From: GCA-2731375 sp964462145
GTDB lineage: Bacteria; Pseudomonadota; Alphaproteobacteria; GCA-2731375
DNA length: 25,549 nt
Assembly (NCBI GenBank): GCA_964462145.1
Contig: CAYWYB010000029.1
Span: 1-25,549, forward strand
Direction: 5' to 3'
Part shown: in pieces, positions 8,683 to 15,330 of the stretch
How the letters are laid out: every line of letters starts with the position of its first letter
Position numbering within the stretch: the first letter of the stretch is position 1
Position numbers and translations under genes: made by a program
The notes under the pieces: model-generated
What the model saw: the letters and a program-made list of their open reading frames with translations, nothing else
What the model was told of the DNA's origin: nothing
Database searches by the model: none

Positions 8683-9963
8683 CTAGTCTCCAGACGATGC
8701 CTTGGCGCGGTCGGCCGTCGATTTTTCCGCGACGGTTTGTTCCCTGGCAGCTTCTCGCGCCATGGTCGGCTCGGACAGCCACGGCTCGACCAAGCGGTTG
8801 ACGTTGTCCAGCCCTTCCAACAGGCCCGGCACGATGACGTCCCGCGGCCGGTTCTGATAGGGCAATTCGCGCAGCGCCTTGCCCATGATCTCGGCGTCCC
8901 GCTTGCCGTCATCCTCAAGCATTTTGACCAGGCCCAGTTCCTGGGCCCGGCTGGCACGGATATATTGTTCCATCCGTGGCCGGGTGCGCGGGATGATCAG
9001 GGCCCGTTTGTTGAAACTGAGGATTTCGCAAAAGGTGTTGTAGCCGCCCATGGCCACGACGCCGACGGCGTTATCTTCCAGTTCTTCCAGCTTGGCATCG
9101 AAGGTAATGGCCTGCACCCGGTTCAGGCGGTTGGCCCGGTCGATGAATTCCGCCTGGGTCTCGGGCTGCATGAACGGGCCGAGGACGATCAGCGCTGGGT
9201 ACAGCATGCGGTCGTCGGCTTCATAAGCGCGCAGCACCCAATCGATCAGCCCCTCGCCGTCGCCGCCGCCGCCCGTGGTAACCAGAACGTATGGTTCGGA
9301 AACGATTTCCGGAAGCGGCCGGGTCGATGGTTCGGTCGGCGTGCGCCTGGGCAGATAGCCGGTGTAGACCATGCGCCGGCGCACCTGGCGCGGCACCTGC
9401 AGGCCTTGCAGGGGATCACAGACCTGCGGCAGGCCATAAACCCAGATTTCGTCATACAGATCGCGCAGGGCAGGCATCACATTCTTGCGCCGCCATTCGG
9501 GCGCCAGCATGGAAGGATCGTCCATGATATCGCGCAGGCCCAGGATCAGGCGGGTACCGCGCCGCTTCAACATGCGTAAGGTTTCCTCGACCTCGCCCCT
9601 GAGGCCCAATGGTTCCTTGTCGACGATCACCATGTCGGGGGCAAAAATATCCGCCGTATGCTTGATGATTTCCGCCCGCATATGGATGGTCTGTTCGAAA
9701 TCAATGCCCAGGTTCAACGAGGTGTATTCGCCGTTGCGCAATTTGATGACGCCGGGAATGCGCACGAAATCCACGCGCGAGCGAAAATCAAAGCTGCCGA
9801 TGATTGGAGAACCGGAAAGGATCAGCACGGATACGTCCGGGTATTCGCGCACCAGGGAATGGGCGATGGTGCTGCAGCGCCGCAGATGGCCCAGGCCCAT
9901 GGTATCGTGGCTATAAATAAGGACGCGGAAACCCCGCATTCCTTGGAGCGTGCCAGTAGGCAT
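8683..9963 (-). CDS. MurG/GT28-like (COG4671-type) glycosyltransferase, first gene of the minus operon
   Basis: This is a GT-B glycosyltransferase of about 426 residues. The first strand and loop read VLIYSHDTMGLGHLRR, parallel to the paralogue at 4414-5592. The donor half has VLVTTGGGGDGEG, then AMGGYNTFCEILSF and IIPRTRPRMEQ, equivalent to GT28 UDP-sugar contacts. The start ATG at 9963 is supported by a good ribosome-binding site (GGGGAG, 7-9 bases upstream). An ATG at 9939 lies closer to the conserved strand but lacks such a site, and the open frame back to 10044 is not needed. The last 30 residues are charged and probably flexible. As the promoter-proximal gene next to the divergent ABC protein, it may catalyse an early step of the pathway. 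Confidence 0.88.
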   Translation of the reverse strand: MPTGTLQGMRGFRVLIYSHDTMGLGHLRRCSTIAHSLVREYPDVSVLILSGSPIIGSFDFRSRVDFVRIPGVIKLRNGEYTSLNLGIDFEQTIHMRAEIIKHTADIFAPDMVIVDKEPLGLRGEVEETLRMLKRRGTRLILGLRDIMDDPSMLAPEWRRKNVMPALRDLYDEIWVYGLPQVCDPLQGLQVPRQVRRRMVYTGYLPRRTPTEPSTRPLPEIVSEPYVLVTTGGGGDGEGLIDWVLRAYEADDRMLYPALIVLGPFMQPETQAEFIDRANRLNRVQAITFDAKLEELEDNAVGVVAMGGYNTFCEILSFNKRALIIPRTRPRMEQYIRASRAQELGLVKMLEDDGKRDAEIMGKALRELPYQNRPRDVIVPGLLEGLDNVNRLVEPWLSEPTMAREAAREQTVAEKSTADRAKASSGD

Positions 9964-10228
9964 GCCGCAGTTCTCCCCTGAGGCGTTTACCGCTTCATGA
10001 ATTAGTCCGGGACTATGCCATGACAAGGCGGGTACCAAAAGCAACTTTTTGATTAGATGGGTATTTTTGCCCCCAGGGTGGCTTGGGTGTTGTTTGCGTG
10101 TTACGTGCAGAGAATTATGCCGAGGTACTGATTTCGCGGATATTTACCCGCGTAACTCCCTGCGTTAAGCTGCGCCTGCCGGAGATTCTATAGCAGTTTG
10201 ATTGTGTTGTGGGGAGCAGGCACGGCGG
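9964..10228. promoter_or_regulatory. Divergent intergenic region between the glycosyltransferase operon and the ABC-like operon
   Basis: This 265-base region separates the two divergent transcription units and must hold promoters for both, or be read through. It is clearly A/T-richer than the flanking genes. For the plus strand, TTAAGC (10165-10170) and TATAGC (10189-10194) with an 18-base spacer form a possible sigma-70 promoter about 35 bases before the ABC start. For the minus strand no convincing pair stands out. I see no clear operator palindrome or attenuator. Confidence 0.4.
10165..10194 (+). promoter_or_regulatory. Candidate sigma-70-type promoter for the ABC-like operon
   Basis: The -35-like TTAAGC and the -10-like TATAGC are separated by 18 bases. 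The -10 box matches four of six consensus positions and the -35 box is poor. It is the best-placed pair upstream of the ATG at 10229, but this is pattern matching only. Confidence 0.3.
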
Positions 10229-12937
10229 ATGGAAAAGAATATTTTTGGTTATGTCTGGCGATTTTCCCGCCAGCAGCAGATTACCATGACCTTGATGTCG
10301 GCGGCTTCATTGCCGTTTTTGTACCTTTTCTACGAAGTTCCCAAGACCATCATCAACGAGGCCATTCAGGGTATTGGCATTGAATATCCCCTGAACCTGG
10401 GCGAGAAAATGACCTTGTCCCTGTTCGGCCTGGAGATCCCATTGCTCGGGCCGTTCGAGGTGACCCTCGATCAGACGCCGTATCTGTTTCTGCTGTGTGG
10501 GCTGTTTCTGCTTTTGGTGGGCGTCAACCAGGGTTTCAAATACGTCATCAATGTCTACAAGGGCCTGACCGGCGAGCGCATGCTGCGCCGTCTACGCTTT
10601 GAGCTTTACGCCCGGGTCCTGCGCTTCCCCCTGCCCACCTTCCGCAAGATGAGCCAGGGCGAGATCATCCCCATGATTACGGCCGAGGTGGAACCCCTGG
10701 GCGGTTTCATTGGCGATGCCTTTTCCCTGCCGGCCTTCCAGGGCGGTTATCTGGCCACCATTCTGGGCTTTTTGTTCATGCAGGATTGGCGCATGGCGAC
10801 GGCGGCGGTGGCGCTTTATCCGCTGCAACTGTGGTTGATCCCGAAACTGCAGCGCAAGGTGAACCTGCTGGGCAAGGAGCGCGTGGCCCGGGTGCGGCGC
10901 CTGTCGGACAAGATCGGCGAAACCGTGCAAGGGGTGCAGGAAACCCATGCCCACGATACTTCCAACTTCGTGTTGACTGATTTTGCCAATCAGCTGTTTT
11001 GGATTTACGGGGTGCGCGAACGCATCTACCGACAGAAATTCGTCATCAAATTCCTCAACAACTCGATCCAGCAGCTGGGACCGTTCTGTTTCTATTCCAT
11101 TGGCGGCTATTTCGTCATTCAGGGCGATCTGGAAATCGGCACCCTGGTCGCCGCCATCGCGGCCCATAAGGATCTGGCCGCGCCGTGGAAGGAATTGTTG
11201 AGCTACTACCAAATGCAGGCGGATGCCTCGATCAAGTATGATCAGGTGGTCAGCCAGTTTGGCCCGGCAGGCATGCGCGGCCCCGAGTACCAATTGGTCG
11301 AACCCGACGACCTGCGCCCGCTGGAAGGTGAACTGGGGGCGACGAACCTGACCCTGAACGACGATCAGGACGTGGCGGTGGTCGACGGGGTGTCATTGCG
11401 CCTGACACTTGATAAACGCTATGCCGTGATCGGTGCGGGCGGCAGCGGCAAAGAAGAATTGACCCTGTTGCTGGCCCGCCTGCTGGATCCCGACAATGGT
11501 AATCTGAACCTGGGCGGCAACGACGGCGCAGCCTTGTCCGAGGCGGTGACGGGCCGGCGTATCGCCCATGTGGGGGCTGCCGCTTTTGTCTTTGCCGGCA
11601 CCATCGCGGACAATTTGTTCCTGGGCCTGAAGCACCGTCCCCTGGTCGCGGCGGAGATGGACGGCGAAGCCGCTAAGCAGCGCGAGGTCTATATTGACGA
11701 GGCCCGACGGTCGGGCAACATCGAATACGACCCAAATGCGGATTGGATTGACTATGGCGCCGCGGGTGTCGAGGACGCCGCCGCCCTGCGCCGGGCCGGC
11801 GCGGCGGCTCTGAAGCGGGTCGACATGGATGAAGAGGTCTATCAATTCGGCCTTCGCGGCATCATCGATCCGCAAAGCCGTGCGGACCTGGCGGACGCTA
11901 TTCTCCGTGCCCGGGCCGGCCTGCGGACCAGAATGACCACCGACCCCGCATTGTTGGAGCTGGTCGAAGGGTTTGACGGCGATGCCTACAATCTGAATGC
12001 CTCGATCGGCGAGAACCTGATGTTCGGCAATCCGGTCGGTGACGCTTTCGATGTGGAGCATCTGGCCGAGCATCCTTATGTCCTGGATGTTCTTGAACAG
12101 GTCGGCCTGACCGAACAGTTCCTCTCGGTGGGTTTCCAGGTGGCCTCGACCATGGTCGAGCTGTTCGCCGACCTGCCGGCGGATCACGAGCTGTTTCAGC
12201 AGTTCAGCTTCATCTCCGCCGATGAACTGCCGGATATTCAGGCCCTGTTACAACGCAGCGACCGGGCCAATCTCTCGGCCCTGCCCGACGAGGACCGGGC
12301 GCGTTTGATGTCGTTGCCGTTCAAGTTAATCCCGGCCCGCCACCGCCTGGGCCTGGTGGACGATGATCTGCAGGGCAAGGTGCTGGAAGCCCGGCGCTAT
12401 TTCGCCTCCCACCTGCCCGACGATTTGCGCGACGCGGTGGAATTTTTCGATGTGAATAGCTACAACGCCTCGGCCAATATCCAGGACAATATTCTGTTCG
12501 GCAAGGTCGCCTATGGCCAGGCCCAGGCGGCTGACCGTGTCGGCGCCTTGATCTCCGAAGTTGTGCAGGAGCAAGGCCTGCACGAAGCCGTGGCGGAGGT
12601 TGGCTTGAACTTCGAGGTGGGTATTGCCGGTTCGCGCCTGTCGACGGCGCAGCGGCAGAAACTGGCGCTGGCGCGGGCCTTGTTGAAACGGCCCGATATC
12701 CTGATTTTGTCGGAGTCCACCACATCCCTGGACTCGGCCGCGCAGGCCGCGATAATGGAAGCCCTGCTGGCCGATTTCGAGGGGCGCTGTTTGATCTGGT
12801 CCGTACAAAGAGCCAGCATGGCGGCCGGTTTCGATGAAGTATTGGTGATGCGTCAGGGCCGTTTACTTGAACGTGGAAATTATGCCGAATTGAGCCAAGG
12901 CAATGACTATGTCAAGGAGCTGTTGGCATCGGAGTAA
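10229..12937 (+). CDS. ABC exporter-like protein with an expanded, degenerate nucleotide-binding domain
   Basis: This 902-residue protein begins with an exporter-type (type IV) transmembrane domain of about 330 residues, including helices near residues 18-38 and 87-110 and the typical late segment GGYFVIQGDLEIGTLVA. The following NBD is abnormal. Walker A is GAGGSGKE (402-409), with Glu in place of Ser/Thr. No Q-loop glutamine is seen before FAGTIADNLF. The signature is LSTAQ (804-808), the Walker B aspartate is Ser828 (ILILSES), and the H-loop histidine is Gln860 (WSVQRAS). Glu829 and the D-loop LD are kept. About 400 residues separate Walker A from the signature, against roughly 100 normally, and three 'I-x-(D/E)-N' segments lie within them (457-466, 591-599, 749-758). 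The ATG at 10229 directly precedes conserved-looking sequence. The protein probably binds nucleotide weakly if at all. Export of, or scaffolding for, the glycan made by the divergent operon is inferred. Confidence 0.88.
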   Translation: MEKNIFGYVWRFSRQQQITMTLMSAASLPFLYLFYEVPKTIINEAIQGIGIEYPLNLGEKMTLSLFGLEIPLLGPFEVTLDQTPYLFLLCGLFLLLVGVNQGFKYVINVYKGLTGERMLRRLRFELYARVLRFPLPTFRKMSQGEIIPMITAEVEPLGGFIGDAFSLPAFQGGYLATILGFLFMQDWRMATAAVALYPLQLWLIPKLQRKVNLLGKERVARVRRLSDKIGETVQGVQETHAHDTSNFVLTDFANQLFWIYGVRERIYRQKFVIKFLNNSIQQLGPFCFYSIGGYFVIQGDLEIGTLVAAIAAHKDLAAPWKELLSYYQMQADASIKYDQVVSQFGPAGMRGPEYQLVEPDDLRPLEGELGATNLTLNDDQDVAVVDGVSLRLTLDKRYAVIGAGGSGKEELTLLLARLLDPDNGNLNLGGNDGAALSEAVTGRRIAHVGAAAFVFAGTIADNLFLGLKHRPLVAAEMDGEAAKQREVYIDEARRSGNIEYDPNADWIDYGAAGVEDAAALRRAGAAALKRVDMDEEVYQFGLRGIIDPQSRADLADAILRARAGLRTRMTTDPALLELVEGFDGDAYNLNASIGENLMFGNPVGDAFDVEHLAEHPYVLDVLEQVGLTEQFLSVGFQVASTMVELFADLPADHELFQQFSFISADELPDIQALLQRSDRANLSALPDEDRARLMSLPFKLIPARHRLGLVDDDLQGKVLEARRYFASHLPDDLRDAVEFFDVNSYNASANIQDNILFGKVAYGQAQAADRVGALISEVVQEQGLHEAVAEVGLNFEVGIAGSRLSTAQRQKLALARALLKRPDILILSESTTSLDSAAQAAIMEALLADFEGRCLIWSVQRASMAAGFDEVLVMRQGRLLERGNYAELSQGNDYVKELLASE

Positions 12938-13050
12938 CTTGGTGGAGTGGGTCACTTTGATGAAACATTGTGATGCTCCATTGTGATCGATGGGAGGCTC
13001 GCCTTTGCGCGGGATTGAATTAGTTAGTGTCCTGGTTGGTAGGGCACGGG

Positions 13051-13056
13051 GCGGAG
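13051..13056 (+). promoter_or_regulatory. Ribosome-binding site deciding the cNMP-protein start
   Basis: GCGGAG lies seven bases before the ATG at 13064. The in-frame TTG at 13058 would be only one base away from it, so the ATG is preferred. Confidence 0.6.
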
Positions 13057-13063
13057 ATTGGCC

Positions 13064-13540
13064 ATGAGCCTGAATGAAGAAGTTGAACTACTGCGTAGTA
13101 TTCCGTTGTTCGCCAATATCGAGCCTTCGAAGCTGAAGCTATTGGCCTTCACTTCGGAGCGGCTGGCCTTTCAGGAAGGGCAGAGCCTGTTTCAACAGGG
13201 CGATATGGGCGATGCCGCCTATCTTGTGGTGGACGGCACGGCGGATGTTATCATTGAAGGACCGGACGGCGGCAAGCTGACGGTGGCGCAGATCGGCCGC
13301 AATGCCTTCGTGGGCGAGATCGCGATTCTTTGCGATGTGCCGCGCACCGCCACCATTACCGCCACCGGGAAACTGGACACCCTGCGGATCAGCAAGGATC
13401 TGTTTTTCCGCCTGGTCAATGAATTTCCCACCATGGCGGTGGAAATCATGCGCGAACTTGCCCATCGCCAGGAGCAAACCAATCTGCAACTGACGGAAGC
13501 CAACCGCCGCCTGCGCGAGCTGGAGAACGGCGGCGGCTGA
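13064..13540 (+). CDS. Cyclic nucleotide-binding domain protein (stand-alone)
   Basis: This 158-residue protein consists of a single cNMP-binding (CAP_ED) domain plus a short helical tail. The phosphate-binding cassette is visible as FVGEIAILCDVPRTAT, in which the Glu and Arg that contact the ribose and cyclic phosphate are in place, and the upstream strand FQQGDMGDAAYLVVDG is typical. No helix-turn-helix domain follows, unlike Crp/Fnr regulators. The C-terminal 30 residues (AHRQEQTNLQLTEANRRLRELE) look like a short coiled coil that may mediate dimerisation or partner binding. It lies 126 bases after the ABC gene on the same strand. In other bacteria such domains gate transporters, so a regulatory subunit for the ABC-like protein is a reasonable inference. 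Ligand binding is untested. Confidence 0.9.
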   Translation: MSLNEEVELLRSIPLFANIEPSKLKLLAFTSERLAFQEGQSLFQQGDMGDAAYLVVDGTADVIIEGPDGGKLTVAQIGRNAFVGEIAILCDVPRTATITATGKLDTLRISKDLFFRLVNEFPTMAVEIMRELAHRQEQTNLQLTEANRRLRELENGGG

Positions 13541-13545
13541 CGGCG

Positions 13546-13617
13546 ATGGCATCTAATCCAAACACGGCTTCATTGGGGGTAGCCATGGACGGCCAGCAGC
13601 GAGACTACCGGCAATGA
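13546..13617 (+). CDS. Possible 23-residue leader/coupling peptide
   Basis: A short frame starts five bases after the cNMP gene's stop and reads MASNPNTASLGVAMDGQQRD followed by YRQ. It ends with a TGA that overlaps the methyltransferase ATG as ATGA. A second in-frame ATG at 13585 is preceded by GGGGGT, a fair ribosome-binding site, while the methyltransferase ATG itself has only a weak one. It may serve to bring ribosomes to the methyltransferase start. The peptide has no recognisable motif and could be a chance frame. Confidence 0.3.
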   Translation: MASNPNTASLGVAMDGQQRDYRQ

Positions 13618-14120
13618 GCCGCCTGGACAGCGTTATCCGCCGACTGCAGGCCCAACGGATCTGTCTGGATTGGGCCGTCGGCGAGATCAATGGCCGGCCC
13701 GGCCCGGTGCTGGAACTTGGCCTGGGCAATGGCCGCACCTACGACCATTTGCGCGACCGCTTGTGCGGCAGCGATCCCGAGCACGAAATTTTCGTCTTCG
13801 AGCGCAAGGTTGCCGCCCACCCCGACTGTGTGCCTGACGAAGCGCATCTGTTGCTGGGCGATGTCCATGACAGCATGCCGGACGCCCTGGCCCGCATCGG
13901 CGCGCCGGCGGTGCTGGCGCATTGCGATATCGGGACTGGCGACGCGGCCTTGACGGCAGACCTGGCCGCATTCGTGGGGCCGGCCCTGGGGCCGTTGTTG
14001 GCGCCCGGCGCGGTCATTGCCGCCGATCAGCCCCTGGCTATTCCCGGCTGCCGCCCGGTCGCCTTGCCCGAGGGCGTGGCCGAGGGCCGCTATCACCTTT
14101 TCCGCAAGGATGCGGCCTAA
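13614..14120 (+). CDS. Small class I SAM-dependent methyltransferase-like protein
   Basis: The 168-residue protein contains motif I of Rossmann-fold methyltransferases as VLELGLGNGRTYDHL (about residues 32-46), followed by an acidic strand end (FVFERK, where the Glu could contact the SAM ribose) and LLLGDVHDS. It is shorter than most class I methyltransferases (usually 200 residues or more) and lacks an evident substrate-binding cap, so the acceptor is unclear. Its start overlaps the stop of a tiny upstream frame. Its place after the cNMP gene suggests it is part of the same plus-strand unit, perhaps methylating a sugar or lipid intermediate. That role is inference. Confidence 0.75.
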   Translation: MSRLDSVIRRLQAQRICLDWAVGEINGRPGPVLELGLGNGRTYDHLRDRLCGSDPEHEIFVFERKVAAHPDCVPDEAHLLLGDVHDSMPDALARIGAPAVLAHCDIGTGDAALTADLAAFVGPALGPLLAPGAVIAADQPLAIPGCRPVALPEGVAEGRYHLFRKDAA

Positions 14121-14144
14121 GATTAATGAGTGAAACCCAATCGT

Positions 14145-14591
14145 ATGAGTGAAATGACCAGCGTGCAGGCTATCGCGCGCCTAAGCAAACGCCCGCCAGT
14201 GGGCGCGACGGAGCTGTTGGGCTCGGAGCCGCTGGAGATAGACGCGGTTCTGGGCCGGGCCCGCATCGCCTATCTGGGCAAGCCTGAATTCTGCAACGAG
14301 CGCGGCTTCATACATGGCGGTTTTCTCTCCGCCATGCTGGACGAGGTCATGGCGATCGCCGCCACGGCGCCACGGAATTTCGACTATGTGGTGCCGACGC
14401 TGGGCATGAAGACGTCGTTTTTTCAGGCCGTCGGGCCGGGCCGGTTAATCGCCGAAGGCAGCATCGTGCGGGAAACGGATGCGGCCGGGGGGCGAGAGGT
14501 CTATTTGGCGGGCGAGATATTCAATGACGTCGGTGAACTGGCCGCCGCCGCTACCGCCACCGCGCGTTTTCGCAAGTTGCCCTGGAAATGA
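14145..14591 (+). CDS. PaaI-type hot-dog thioesterase (first of a pair)
   Basis: This 148-residue single hot-dog domain protein has the PaaI/YbgC-like pattern: NERGFIHGGFLSAMLDEVMA (the HGG loop before the long central helix) and later strands TSFFQAVGPGRLIAEG and REVYLAGEIFND. Such enzymes hydrolyse acyl-CoA thioesters, and the Asp/Glu on the central helix (here DE in LDEVM) is the usual catalytic position. The start is ambiguous: GTG at 14130 and ATG at 14145 are both in frame, and neither has a strong ribosome-binding site. Its ATGA overlap with the next thioesterase implies co-translation and perhaps a heteromeric complex, since hot-dog proteins work as dimers or tetramers. Confidence 0.85.
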   Translation: MSEMTSVQAIARLSKRPPVGATELLGSEPLEIDAVLGRARIAYLGKPEFCNERGFIHGGFLSAMLDEVMAIAATAPRNFDYVVPTLGMKTSFFQAVGPGRLIAEGSIVRETDAAGGREVYLAGEIFNDVGELAAAATATARFRKLPWK

Positions 14592-15037
14592 GCGCGCCGG
14601 AAAAAGACGACCGCGAATTGCAGCGTCAGCACCGGCGTGACCGTGGCCCGGTGGCCGGCCTTTTGGGCCATCGCCTGCTGACGGTCGACCGGGCGGCATC
14701 GACTATCGAGGCGGAATTTCGGGCCGAGGCGCATTTTTTCAATCCCATGGGCGTGATGCAGGGCGGTTTCACCATGGCGATGTTGGAACAGTCCCTGCTT
14801 GACGCCGTCGTTGCCTTGTCGGATGGGCCTTGCCAGGTAACGACGTTGGAAATGCAGTGCAATTTCCTTGCCGCCGTTGGCCCCGGCGTGGTGCGTTGCC
14901 GGGCCAGCTTGGTGCGCCAGGGCCGCTCTACGGCATTTGTCGAGGCCGGCTTGTATGAAAGCGGCGGCGAATTGGCCGCCACGGCGACGTCCGTGGTGGC
15001 GGTTTCGCAGCGGGGGGATGGTCCCACTGACGGATGA
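14588..15037 (+). CDS. PaaI-type hot-dog thioesterase (second of a pair)
   Basis: This 149-residue hot-dog protein is related to the preceding one but clearly divergent. The HGG loop is replaced by FNPMGVMQGGFTMAMLEQS, so the histidine becomes a glutamine and the helix acid is Glu (LEQS). Later strands (TLEMQCNFLAAVGPG, STAFVEAGLYESGG) fit the PaaI pattern. The ATG overlaps the preceding TGA by four bases. The different active-site residues of the two copies suggest distinct specificities or an obligate heteromer. The natural substrate is unknown. Confidence 0.85.
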   Translation: MSAPEKDDRELQRQHRRDRGPVAGLLGHRLLTVDRAASTIEAEFRAEAHFFNPMGVMQGGFTMAMLEQSLLDAVVALSDGPCQVTTLEMQCNFLAAVGPGVVRCRASLVRQGRSTAFVEAGLYESGGELAATATSVVAVSQRGDGPTDG

Positions 15038-15159
15038 TTGGTTGTTTTTTGCCCATTTGCTGCCGTGACGCTGGACAGGCAATTCAATTTCCACTATGAA
15101 CCCCAACGTCTCCGGGCGTTGACCGCCCGCCGGGCTCCCGTTGATCGGATGCCCTGGAT

Positions 15160-15235
<76 letters not shown>

Positions 15236-15296
15236 TTTTTCCCTTTATAATCAAAAGGTTAGGTATATTTGCAATTTTGAGAAATCTCCCTACTGG

Positions 15297-15330
15297 AGTT
15301 AGACACAGTTAGACACTATATTGTCTGACT
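15297..15330 (+). repeat. Tandem AGTTAGACAC repeats and inverted repeat in front of the integrase
   Basis: AGTTAGACAC occurs twice back to back (15297-15306, 15307-15316). The second copy also pairs with TGTCTGACT (15322-15330) as an inverted repeat with a six-base spacer and one mismatch. The right arm ends directly at the integrase ATG, leaving no room for a usual ribosome-binding site. It may be an operator for autoregulation or an arm-type recombinase binding site. Confidence 0.5.

Noticed and set aside
8679..8957. N-terminal extension of the GT4 frame into the upstream gene
   Set aside because: It overlaps the end of an established gene and encodes Trp/Arg/Ser-rich sequence unlike glycosyltransferases.
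8737..9579. Plus-strand open frame of 280 codons
   Set aside because: It is fully antisense to the MurG-like glycosyltransferase and has no recognisable motif.
11393..12187. Minus-strand open frame of 264 codons inside the ABC-like gene
   Set aside because: It is antisense to the recognisable NBD region and has no motif or start signal.
12966..12987. Direct repeat CATTGTGAT in the gap after the ABC-like gene
   Set aside because: Two nine-base copies four bases apart have no associated structure; chance is a sufficient explanation.
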